A stretch of 6,735 bases of DNA. Source: Bacillota bacterium (GTDB taxonomy: Bacteria > Bacillota > Clostridia > Peptostreptococcales > Anaerovoracaceae). Positions 1 to 4,820 of this stretch are shown in pieces. Under the pieces are notes generated by a model, which had not been told where the DNA came from, ran no database searches, and saw nothing but the letters and a program-made list of their open reading frames with translations. The DNA is taken from positions 1-6,735 of the forward strand of contig JAFYKS010000151.1 of assembly GCA_017537495.1 (NCBI GenBank), in the 5' to 3' direction. Position 1 is the stretch's first letter. Each line of letters starts with the position of its first letter. A program made the position numbers and the translations under genes.

Positions 1-443
1 ACTGGGGACTGAATGCTGCCCAGGAACTTAGCAACCAGAACGTCTCTGCCTGGAATGTCAGCAACTGCCTGGATACCGTCCTTATCGAACAGTGTACCTT
101 CAACAACACCTGCCTTGAATTCCATCTTCTTGAAGTCCTTGATAACTTCGTTTAATACTCTAGCTGGAGCAGTAGCATCTTCAGTACTGATTGCCAGTGC
201 GGAAGGACCGTCCAGAACGTCAGCCAGACCTGCGTATACAGTGCCTTCGATTGCTCTCTTTACCAGAGTGTTCTTGTAAACAGTGTAATCTACGTTAGCT
301 TCACGCAGCTTCTTTCTCATAGCGTCAGCCTGTGCTACAGTGATACCCTGGTAGTCAACTACAACTGCTGCCTGAGCGTTTTCCAGCTTACCCTTAATTT
401 CATCGATAATAATCTGTTTCTGCTTCTGTGCTTCTAATGACAT
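1..443 (-). CDS. rplJ: 50S ribosomal protein L10 (3' end outside window)
   Basis: L10 forms the base of the ribosomal stalk: its N-terminal domain binds 23S rRNA and its C-terminal helix carries the L7/L12 dimers. The visible 147 codons begin MSLEAQKQKQ and run through a typical L10 N-terminal domain, with segments VVVDYQGITV (about residues 27-36) and YTVYKNTLVKRA (about 53-64), then DGPSALAI (about 78-85). L10 is usually about 165-175 residues, so roughly the last 20-30, including most of the L7/L12-binding helix, lie beyond the left edge. The ATG at 443 is preceded by a GAAAGGAG Shine-Dalgarno at 455-462 with an 11-nt spacer. It is the last visible gene of the rpmG-secE-nusG-rplKAJ cluster and is preceded by an L10-type attenuation leader, so L10 (probably as the L10-L7/L12 complex) likely represses its own transcription. 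rplL would be expected next, off the window. Confidence 0.97.
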   Translation of the reverse strand, partial: MSLEAQKQKQIIIDEIKGKLENAQAAVVVDYQGITVAQADAMRKKLREANVDYTVYKNTLVKRAIEGTVYAGLADVLDGPSALAISTEDATAPARVLNEVIKDFKKMEFKAGVVEGTLFDKDGIQAVADIPGRDVLVAKFLGSIQSP

Positions 444-511
444 TTAATTAAATTCTCCTTTCTTGCAAACCTACCCTCGCGGATGGCTGCAGGATCACTA
501 TGGTACTCCAT

Positions 512-556
512 AAAAAAACCTTGCCTGCCGTGGCAGTGGCCGTAGACAGTCAAGGT
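512..556 (-). terminator. rplJ leader attenuator (intrinsic terminator)
   Basis: On the minus strand ACCTTG-A-CTGTC pairs with GGCAG-G-CAAGGT: an 11-bp stem with one A/G mismatch and one G-U pair. The loop contains a small GGC-CACT-GCC hairpin. A run of seven T follows (512-518). It sits about 70 nt upstream of the rplJ start and inside the leader, so it terminates conditionally and is not a gene-end terminator. Its 5' arm overlaps the antiterminator at 553-556. Confidence 0.87.
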
Positions 557-615
557 CAATATTTTATATTGTACCTCGGCGGGAAATTAAGCTTTCGCAC
601 CCGCTGTCTTCGGTT
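553..615 (-). promoter_or_regulatory. L10 leader: L10-binding domain plus antiterminator
   Basis: Read on the minus strand, the segment from 615 to 573 has the known L10 leader signature: AACCGAAGACAGCGGG, a variable loop, then CCCGCCGAGGT. GCGGG (600-604) pairs with CCCGC (579-583), and ACC (612-614) can pair with GGT (573-575) below an internal loop carrying the GAAGACA and CGA sequences. AGGT (573-576) is shared with a competing hairpin in which AGGT-a-CAATAT pairs with ATATTG-ACCT around an AAA loop (553-576). That second hairpin traps the ACCT that forms the 5' arm of the downstream terminator, so it is the antiterminator. Bound L10 complex would hold AGGT in the leader fold, dissolve the antiterminator and allow termination. 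The layout matches the attenuation mechanism described for the Bacillus subtilis rplJL operon. The pairings are seen directly; regulation by L10 is inferred from the family. Confidence 0.88.
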
Positions 616-654
616 AAATTTCTTATTTAATTTTGCTCGATCAGTTAAGATTCA

Positions 655-691
655 GATTCACGAAGTGAATCGCAAGCATCCCTACCTTGCG
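655..691 (-). repeat. Hairpins at the start of the rplA-rplJ gap
   Basis: Two inverted repeats lie between the rplA stop and the L10 leader. GATTCAC-TTC-GTGAATC (655-671) is a perfect 7-bp stem with a 3-nt loop. CGCAAG (686-691) can pair with CTTGCG (671-676). Neither is followed by a T-run, so neither looks like a terminator for rplA. They may be RNA processing sites or extra helices of the rplJ leader. I see no convincing -35/-10 pair for a separate rplJ promoter in 621-720. Confidence 0.4.
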
Positions 692-720
692 GCAACGCCG
701 CCATATAATCGAGGGGATGG

Positions 721-1419
721 TTAGAACTGGATCAGAGCTGGGTTAACCTTGATTCCAGGGCCCATTGTTGCTGCTACAGTTACGCTTCTCAGGTACTGAC
801 CCTTAGCTGCTGCTGGCTTAGCCTTAACAACTGCTTCCAGTAATGCGTTGAAGTTGTCCTGTAACTTTTCGGATCCGAAGGAAGCCTTTCCGATTGGAGT
901 GTGGATGATGTTGGTCTTGTCCAGTCTGTACTCAACCTTACCAGCCTTGATTTCCTGCAGAGCCTTAGTAACGTCCATAGTAACGGTACCGGACTTAGGG
1001 TTTGGCATCAGGCCCTTAGGACCCAGGATCTTACCCAGTCTACCTACAACACCCATCATATCTGGAGTTGCTACTACAACGTCGAAATCGAACCAGTTTT
1101 CGGACTGGATCTTCTGTGCTAATTCTTCAGCACCTACGTAATCTGCACCAGCTGCTTCTGCTTCTGCTGCCTTAGGTCCCTTAGCGAATACCAGAACCTT
1201 CTTAGTCTTACCAGTGCCGTGTGGCAGTACGATTGCACCTCTAACCTGCTGGTCAGCGTGTCTACCGTCTACACCGAGCTTAATGTGAACTTCGATTGTT
1301 TCGTCGAACTTAGCTCTGGAAGTTTCCACAGCTAACTTCATTGCTTCTTCGATTTCGTACAGGTTTGCCTTTTCATACTTAGCGGCAGTTTCTCTGTACA
1401 GTTTACCTCTCTTAGGCAT
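721..1419 (-). CDS. rplA: 50S ribosomal protein L1
   Basis: L1 binds 23S rRNA at the L1 stalk, where it helps move deacylated tRNA out of the E site, and in many bacteria it also represses translation of its own operon. The 232-residue product has the usual bacterial length. It begins [10 protein letters not shown] and carries the L1 family signature [19 protein letters not shown] at residues 128-146, with a typical C-terminal segment GPGIKVNP (about 220-227). The ATG at 1419 has a very strong Shine-Dalgarno (AGGAGGTAAC, about 1425-1434). Its Shine-Dalgarno directly abuts a folded element in the rplK-rplA gap that resembles an L1-binding site, so translational feedback at this start is plausible. 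No transcription terminator separates it from rplK upstream. The downstream gap holds the rplJ attenuator. Confidence 0.98.
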   Translation of the reverse strand: MPKRGKLYRETAAKYEKANLYEIEEAMKLAVETSRAKFDETIEVHIKLGVDGRHADQQVRGAIVLPHGTGKTKKVLVFAKGPKAAEAEAAGADYVGAEELAQKIQSENWFDFDVVVATPDMMGVVGRLGKILGPKGLMPNPKSGTVTMDVTKALQEIKAGKVEYRLDKTNIIHTPIGKASFGSEKLQDNFNALLEAVVKAKPAAAKGQYLRSVTVAATMGPGIKVNPALIQF

Positions 1420-1435
1420 AATTTGTTACCTCCTG

Positions 1436-1463
1436 GTGGTACTAGCGACGTTTCGTCTCCCAC
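1436..1463 (-). promoter_or_regulatory. Candidate L1 translational operator before rplA
   Basis: In the rplK-rplA gap the minus strand reads GTGG-GA-GACG-AAA-CGTC-GCTAGTA-CCAC. GTGG (1460-1463) pairs with CCAC (1436-1439) and GACG (1454-1457) with CGTC (1447-1450), leaving an asymmetric internal loop of 2 and 7 nt. Two short helices joined by an asymmetric loop is the known form of L1 RNA targets. The strands GTGGGAG and CGCTAGT also resemble the GGUGGGAGG and GACGCYAGU strands of the 23S rRNA L1 site, as I recall that sequence. The structure ends 2 nt before the AGGAGG of rplA (1429-1434), so bound L1 would block ribosome loading. The fold is visible; L1 binding is inferred. Confidence 0.62.
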
Positions 1464-1466
1464 TGA

Positions 1467-1892
1467 TTATTCTTCTACTACGATACCCATGGATCTTGCA
1501 GTACCCTTGATCATTTCGGTAGCTGCTTCGATGTTTGCTGCGTTCAGGTCTGGCATCTTAATCTTAGCGATTTCTTCAGCCTGAGCTCTTGTGATGGTTG
1601 CAACCTTCTTCTTGTTAGGTTCACCGGATGCAGACTTCAGACCTGCTGCCTTCTTTAACAGAACTGCTGCTGGTGGAGTCTTAGTTACGAATGTGAAGGA
1701 TCTGTCGGAGTAAACAGTGATAACTACTGGAATAACCATACCTGGCTGATCCTGAGTTCTTGCGTTGAACTGCTTACAGAAATCCATGATGTTAACACCC
1801 TTCTGACCTAATGCAGGACCTACTGGAGGTGCTGGAGTAGCGTTGCCGGCGTTAATCTGCAGTTTGATATATGCTTCTACTTTCTTAGCCAT
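1467..1892 (-). CDS. rplK: 50S ribosomal protein L11
   Basis: L11 binds the GTPase-associated centre of 23S rRNA, where elongation factors act and thiopeptide antibiotics such as thiostrepton bind. The product is 141 residues, the standard length. It begins [13 protein letters not shown], has the proline-rich [11 protein letters not shown] stretch at about 20-30 (the flexible N-terminal domain) and [14 protein letters not shown] at about 71-84, leading into the rRNA-binding C-terminal domain. An in-frame ATG 16 codons upstream (1940) is rejected: a GAAAGGAGG Shine-Dalgarno at 1903-1911 sits correctly for the ATG at 1892, and L11 proteins start at MAKK. It is cotranscribed with nusG upstream (66-nt gap) and rplA downstream (47-nt gap). 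Confidence 0.98.
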   Translation of the reverse strand: MAKKVEAYIKLQINAGNATPAPPVGPALGQKGVNIMDFCKQFNARTQDQPGMVIPVVITVYSDRSFTFVTKTPPAAVLLKKAAGLKSASGEPNKKKVATITRAQAEEIAKIKMPDLNAANIEAATEMIKGTARSMGIVVEE

Positions 1893-1902
1893 TTCTTGAG
1901 TT

Positions 1903-1930
1903 CCTCCTTTCTTCAAGAATCTTGTAAGAA
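1903..1930 (-). promoter_or_regulatory. rplK Shine-Dalgarno with adjoining hairpin
   Basis: AAAGGAGG (1903-1910) lies 10 nt before the rplK ATG and fixes that start. Just upstream TTCTT-(A)-CAAG pairs with CTTG-AAGAA around an ATT loop (1909-1930), a 9-bp stem with one bulged A. Its last two bases touch the Shine-Dalgarno. It could modulate rplK translation, but no known ligand site is recognised. Confidence 0.5.
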
Positions 1931-1938
1931 TTTTATTC

Positions 1939-1960
1939 AAAAGAGCGTGATTGCTCTCTT
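1939..1960 (-). other. Hairpin overlapping the nusG stop codon
   Basis: AAGAGAGC pairs with GCTCTTTT around AATCAC: eight pairs including one G-U. It begins inside the nusG TAA codon. Only the four T of the stem itself are present and the next bases are GAATAAAATTC, so it is at best a weak, leaky terminator. It may set the ratio of secE-nusG to ribosomal-protein transcripts or protect an mRNA 3' end. Confidence 0.45.
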
Positions 1961-2543
1961 AAATCTTGTCCACCTGGCTGAATTCGAGTTCAACCGGGGT
2001 TTCTCTTCCGAACATGGAAACCTTAACTTTTACAATCTGTTTTTCTTTGTTGATTTCTTCAACTGCGCCCATGAATCCTTCGAAAGGACCGCTGATAACC
2101 TTGATTGTTTCGCCGATTTCCACATCCAGATCAATGTATACTTTCTCGATTCCCATTCTGCCGACTTCTTCGTCAGTCAGTGGAATCGGGTCGGAGCCAT
2201 GACCTACGAATCCGGTTACACCCTGAGTGTTTCTTACCAGATACCAGGATTCGTTGGTTACAATCATCTTTATGATCACATAACCAGGAAACATCTTGCT
2301 GGTTCTGATCTTTCTCTGACCGTTCTTAATCTCAACTCTGTCTTCTGTCGGCACAACGATGTCCAGGATCAAATCCTGCATACCGCGGTTCTCAACCATC
2401 TTTTCGATATTCACTTTTACTTTGGCTTCGTGACCCGAATAGGTATGTATTACATACCACTTGGCCTGACCGTCACCTCTGATTCCTTCGCCCAGCAGCG
2501 GAGAAACGGTGTTTGTGGTCTTGTTGTTTTCTAATTCAGACAT
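1959..2543 (-). CDS. nusG: Transcription termination/antitermination factor NusG
   Basis: NusG binds the clamp of RNA polymerase, controls pausing and elongation, and links polymerase to Rho or the ribosome. The 194-residue product has an NGN domain (about residues 28-120) starting WYVIHTYSGHE and containing MFPGYVIIKM (84-93) and VRNTQGVTGFVG (103-114). A KOW domain follows (about 141-194) with VISGPFEGFMGAVEEI (149-164). The first 27 residues are polar, lack homology that I recognise and precede the usual NusG start, so the protein is some 15-20 residues longer than common forms. There is no in-frame ATG between this start and the NGN domain. A modest AGAAGG Shine-Dalgarno (about 2551-2556) precedes the ATG at 2543. 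It lies 21 nt after secE, the classical secE-nusG pairing. Confidence 0.98.
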   Translation of the reverse strand: MSELENNKTTNTVSPLLGEGIRGDGQAKWYVIHTYSGHEAKVKVNIEKMVENRGMQDLILDIVVPTEDRVEIKNGQRKIRTSKMFPGYVIIKMIVTNESWYLVRNTQGVTGFVGHGSDPIPLTDEEVGRMGIEKVYIDLDVEIGETIKVISGPFEGFMGAVEEINKEKQIVKVKVSMFGRETPVELEFSQVDKI

Positions 2544-2564
2544 CTTCGTACCTTCTTTTCTGCA

Positions 2565-2783
2565 TTACATTGTAACGCCCAGAATTGCTCTCAGCGCTGC
2601 CAGAACACCAGTATCAATTAACCAGAATCCCAGTGCGAAAATTGCACAGGTTACGAGAACAACTGCTGTGTAGGAAGTTGTTTCCTTCTTAGTAGGCCAG
2701 ATGACCTTCTTCATTTCAAGCTTAACGCCCTTGAAATACTCGCCCATACCGGCTTTCTTCTTGGTAGTATCTTTTGCTGCCAT
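2565..2783 (-). CDS. secE: Preprotein translocase subunit SecE
   Basis: SecE is the small membrane subunit that clamps SecY in the SecYEG protein-export channel. The 72-residue product is the short single-spanning form usual in Firmicutes. It has a lysine-rich cytoplasmic N-terminus (1-20), the conserved amphipathic hinge motif EMKKVIWPTKKET (23-35) and one membrane helix (about 38-60). The Shine-Dalgarno AAGGAGAGG (about 2788-2796) precedes the ATG at 2783. It sits between rpmG (24-nt gap) and nusG (21-nt gap) with no terminator. In some Clostridia a tRNA-Trp gene lies between rpmG and secE; here the gap is too short for one. Confidence 0.97.
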   Translation of the reverse strand: MAAKDTTKKKAGMGEYFKGVKLEMKKVIWPTKKETTSYTAVVLVTCAIFALGFWLIDTGVLAALRAILGVTM

Positions 2784-2807
2784 AATAACCTCTCCTTAAT
2801 CCTCGGA

Positions 2808-2957
2808 TTACTTGGTTTCCTTGTGAGCAGTGTGCTTCTTGCAGAACTTGCAGTACTTCTGCATTTCGATACGATCCGGGTCGTTCTTCTTATTCTTCAT
2901 AGTGTTGTAGTTTCTCTGCTTGCATTCAGTGCATGCCAGTGTAACTTTTACTCTCAT
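2808..2957 (-). CDS. rpmG: 50S ribosomal protein L33 (zinc-ribbon form)
   Basis: L33 is a small protein of the large ribosomal subunit near the E site. Translating the minus strand from the ATG at 2957 gives 49 residues, beginning [17 protein letters not shown] and ending [10 protein letters not shown], the usual length. Two CxxC pairs (C9/C12 and C36/C39) form the zinc-binding type; the cysteine-free paralogue is the one normally induced by zinc starvation in species that carry both. A GGAGG Shine-Dalgarno (2967-2971) is well placed. It is the first gene after the strong promoter at 3041-3069 and is followed at 24 nt by secE, so it heads the rpmG-secE-nusG-rplKAJ transcription unit. Confidence 0.97.
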   Translation of the reverse strand: MRVKVTLACTECKQRNYNTMKNKKNDPDRIEMQKYCKFCKKHTAHKETK

Positions 2958-2974
2958 CGTGATTGTCCTCCGTT

Positions 2975-3010
2975 TTAAATTCAAAATTCAGAGCCGAAAT
3001 TTAAGCTCTG
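2975..3010 (-). promoter_or_regulatory. rpmG 5' leader hairpin, possible pseudoknot
   Basis: In the roughly 75-nt leader of the rpmG operon, CAGAGC (3005-3010) pairs with GCTCTG (2989-2994) around a 10-nt loop. Seven bases of that loop, TTAAATT (2998-3004), are complementary to AATTTAA (2975-2981) just upstream of the Shine-Dalgarno. This would form an H-type pseudoknot. All seven second-stem pairs are A-U in an AT-rich region, so chance is possible. It matches no riboswitch or r-protein leader that I know. Confidence 0.35.
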
Positions 3011-3040
3011 TTTTACTTCTAATCATAAAGTCGCCATATA

Positions 3041-3069
3041 ATTATAAAACAGAGATAAATCAATGTCAA
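3041..3069 (-). promoter_or_regulatory. Sigma-A promoter of the rpmG-secE-nusG-rplKAJ operon
   Basis: On the minus strand a perfect TTGACA (-35, 3064-3069) is separated by exactly 17 nt from a perfect TATAAT (-10, 3041-3046). Transcription should begin near 3034, giving a leader of about 75 nt. The match to the housekeeping consensus is complete, as expected for a ribosomal-protein operon. Confidence 0.93.
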
Positions 3070-3076
3070 CACTTAA

Positions 3077-3129
3077 TTTTTAATATTTTTGAGTCTTTTT
3101 TGATCTTTTTTGCTTTTTTTGAAGTTTTT
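3077..3129 (-). promoter_or_regulatory. Phased A-tracts upstream of the rpmG promoter (UP-like/curved DNA)
   Basis: Six runs of five to seven A on the minus strand lie at 3125-3129, 3114-3120, 3106-3111, 3096-3101, 3086-3090 and 3077-3081. Their centres are about 8.5-10.5 bp apart, close to one helical turn, so the DNA should be intrinsically curved. The array ends 7 bp before the -35 box, the position of an UP element bound by the RNA polymerase alpha subunit. It fills almost all the space after the LCP stop codon. As RNA from the minus strand these are A-runs, so they are not a terminator. Confidence 0.75.
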
Positions 3130-3133
3130 GAAC

Positions 3134-4681
3134 CTATTCGCCATCATGGCCGTTATTCATGGTGCTAAAAATCATATCCGCAGCCTTTGCAATGCGTTCT
3201 GCGTCCTGATTTACCACCGCCGCATTGAATCCCAGAGCATAGCAGAACTGGTAGTCATTTCTGCCTTTCAGGGCATTTTTCTTAATATCCCAGGATGGCA
3301 TATCCTTCAGCTGCATCTTTACCAGGGATGTCATTTCATCACTGGTCATGCTGGTTTCCATATTGCCGCGGACCGCTTCCAGAATTCCGGTGTAGTTGGT
3401 CAGAATCGCAGAGCTGCTGGTTGCCTTCTTAATGATGGCTTCCATGATCAGCTGCTGGTTTTCATTTCGGCGCATGTCACCGTCCAGCCAGGACTTTCTT
3501 TCGCGGCAGTATGCCAGAGCCATCCGGCCATCCAGTTTGTTATAGCCTTCCACAAAATTGATGCCGTTCAGGTCCTGCATGCCGTGGGTTGTAAACGCAT
3601 AAGGTGAATTGATTTCAATTCCGCCCATGGCATCTACCAGGGTTACTACGGTATTGTAGTTCACCTTAACGTAGTAGTTGATATCGATTCCCATCATATC
3701 TTCCACTGCACCTACAGTTTCCTGGATGCCGTAAAGACCGGTATGGGTCAGCTTGTCCATGGAATCTCTGGACAGAAGCTTCACATAGTAGTCTCTTGGG
3801 ATAGACGTCATCAGAACTTCATGGCTAACAGGGTTTACAGTCACCAGCATATTTACATCAGAATGGTAATTCTGGCTGATATCGCCGGTAAAGTCCAGCC
3901 CGCTCACATATACATTGAAGGATTCCTTTGTTACATCTACGGTCTTGATTTCTGCAGCTTCACCCACCTTGATGGATACAGTATGAAGTACCCGGGTGGT
4001 TTCCGCCAGTTCTTCCCGTTCCCCTTTCAGGGATTCGTATGCCGCTGAACTTACGAAGACCGCACTGTATTCCTGCATCTCCGCAAAACCTGTAGTCTGG
4101 CTGATAGTCTCGTATCCGCCGGCTGCCAGCCCGTCGAAGAGCTGATTCAGGTCCGCCAGGTACTTGTATTCCACTGCAGTTTCTCTCTGCAGATTGTCTT
4201 TCGCTTCCATATATGCAGGGTCACTGTTCATCCATGTACCCACACCGGCACCTGCCAGCTGGTTTAATTCCGTATAAACAGAATCATTGTTTACAACCAC
4301 TACATAGTCTTCTTTGATTTCCGTCAGCTTTCCGCCTACAGAGATATCATCCAGGAAACCGATGGTATCGGTCAGGTACCATGTACCCACGCCGAATCCG
4401 GCGATGAGAACCACGGCCAGGACTGCAGAAATCTGTTTTCTCTTTTTAATTCCATGCTTGCTGTACATTACCGGTACAATAAACACGGAAATCAGCAGCA
4501 GCACCGCAGCCAGTGCGAAAAGATATTTTGCCGGGAGAACATTGATCCAGATCAGAGCACCAATGAATGCCAGCACGATAATACTGTAGATAACAGCGAG
4601 AACACGGTAGAACCGCAGGCCCCTTTCGGCCGCACGCTGACGGCGGGCCGCCTCTCTCGCTTCCCTTTTGTCGCTTCTCAT
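3134..4681 (-). CDS. LytR-CpsA-Psr (LCP) family cell-wall glycopolymer ligase
   Basis: LCP enzymes transfer lipid-linked glycopolymers (teichoic acids, capsule or related polymers) to peptidoglycan on the outer face of the membrane. From the ATG at 4681 the product is 515 residues: an arginine-rich cytoplasmic start, three membrane helices (about 25-48, 52-73, 84-104), an extracellular accessory domain (about 115-250) and an LCP domain (about 255-420). LCP landmarks are SDVNM (D275), TSIPRDYYV (R296), LDGRMALAYCRERKS (R393, R395), then D402, R405 and Q409, equivalent to the charged residues that contact the lipid pyrophosphate. Three helices plus an accessory domain resemble streptococcal CpsA (Cps2A). 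Codons are richer in G/C third positions (GCC, GGC, CGG) than in the ribosomal genes beside it, so it is probably less highly expressed. No glycosyltransferase or capsule gene is nearby, so the polymer is unknown. It has its own promoter, an attenuator-like leader and no terminator before the rpmG promoter. Confidence 0.92.
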   Translation of the reverse strand: MRSDKREAREAARRQRAAERGLRFYRVLAVIYSIIVLAFIGALIWINVLPAKYLFALAAVLLLISVFIVPVMYSKHGIKKRKQISAVLAVVLIAGFGVGTWYLTDTIGFLDDISVGGKLTEIKEDYVVVVNNDSVYTELNQLAGAGVGTWMNSDPAYMEAKDNLQRETAVEYKYLADLNQLFDGLAAGGYETISQTTGFAEMQEYSAVFVSSAAYESLKGEREELAETTRVLHTVSIKVGEAAEIKTVDVTKESFNVYVSGLDFTGDISQNYHSDVNMLVTVNPVSHEVLMTSIPRDYYVKLLSRDSMDKLTHTGLYGIQETVGAVEDMMGIDINYYVKVNYNTVVTLVDAMGGIEINSPYAFTTHGMQDLNGINFVEGYNKLDGRMALAYCRERKSWLDGDMRRNENQQLIMEAIIKKATSSSAILTNYTGILEAVRGNMETSMTSDEMTSLVKMQLKDMPSWDIKKNALKGRNDYQFCYALGFNAAVVNQDAERIAKAADMIFSTMNNGHDGE

Positions 4682-4694
4682 ACTTATTAATATT

Positions 4695-4699
4695 CCTCC
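4695..4699 (-). promoter_or_regulatory. Ribosome binding site deciding the LCP start
   Basis: GGAGG lies 13 nt before the ATG at 4681, a long spacer, but no in-frame ATG, GTG or TTG lies closer. A longer reading from an ATG at 4732 has no Shine-Dalgarno and its first codons run through the hairpin at 4706-4729, so 4681 is preferred. Confidence 0.75.
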
Positions 4700-4701
4700 A
4701 T

Positions 4702-4729
4702 AAGAAAAGAGCCTTCTGCGAGGCTCTTT
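4702..4729 (-). terminator. Intrinsic terminator/attenuator ahead of the LCP gene
   Basis: AAAGAGCC (4722-4729) pairs with GGCTCTTT (4706-4713) around an 8-nt loop, followed on the minus strand by a T-rich tail ending at 4702 (TTTTCTT, counting three T of the stem). It ends readthrough from the nitroreductase gene. It also lies downstream of the promoter at 4785-4813 and upstream of the LCP Shine-Dalgarno, so it must attenuate transcripts from that promoter. The stem has only four G-C pairs and the T-run is broken, so leakage is likely. Confidence 0.78.
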
Positions 4730-4784
4730 CAAAATTCAGTAACAGTCGATTCATACAATTGCTGTGATTTTACTCGCAACTTTT

Positions 4785-4813
4785 ATTGTACTACAATTCG
4801 AACATCCTGACAA
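4785..4813 (-). promoter_or_regulatory. Sigma-A promoter of the LCP gene
   Basis: TTGTCA (-35, 4808-4813) and TACAAT (-10, 4785-4790) are separated by exactly 17 nt on the minus strand, with one mismatch to consensus in each box. The start would be near 4777-4780, giving a leader of about 95-100 nt that contains the hairpin at 4706-4729. The -35 box lies only 7 nt after the nitroreductase stop codon. Confidence 0.8.
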
Positions 4814-4820
4814 GTTTTTC

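Noticed and set aside
434..511. 25-codon minus-strand reading frame overlapping the rplJ start (possible leader peptide)
   Set aside because: It has no Shine-Dalgarno and starts inside the attenuator tail; the L10 leader explains the region.
444..720. tRNA gene, second promoter or small gene in the longest gap
   Set aside because: There is no cloverleaf, no convincing -35/-10 pair and no frame with a ribosome binding site; leader RNA structures account for most of it.
1893..1940. Upstream in-frame ATG for rplK giving 157 residues
   Set aside because: The Shine-Dalgarno and a hairpin lie inside this stretch, and the L11 family starts at MAKK, giving the standard 141 residues.
1896..2534. 212-codon plus-strand frame opposite nusG, and similar frames at 4764-5369, 3110-3607 and 5524-5940
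   Set aside because: They mirror well-identified minus-strand genes, have no ribosome binding sites or recognisable domains, and arise from codon bias of the real genes.
3077..3129. T-rich runs on the plus strand read as a terminator
   Set aside because: There is no GC-rich stem before them and no plus-strand gene to terminate; on the transcribed strand they are phased A-tracts upstream of a promoter.
4682..4732. Longer LCP start at 4732
   Set aside because: There is no Shine-Dalgarno before it and its codons run through the terminator hairpin at 4706-4729; GGAGG supports 4681.
4446..4754. Second minus-strand frame over the LCP N-terminus
   Set aside because: It is a shifted reading of the LCP gene, starts upstream of the terminator without a Shine-Dalgarno, and the product resembles nothing known.
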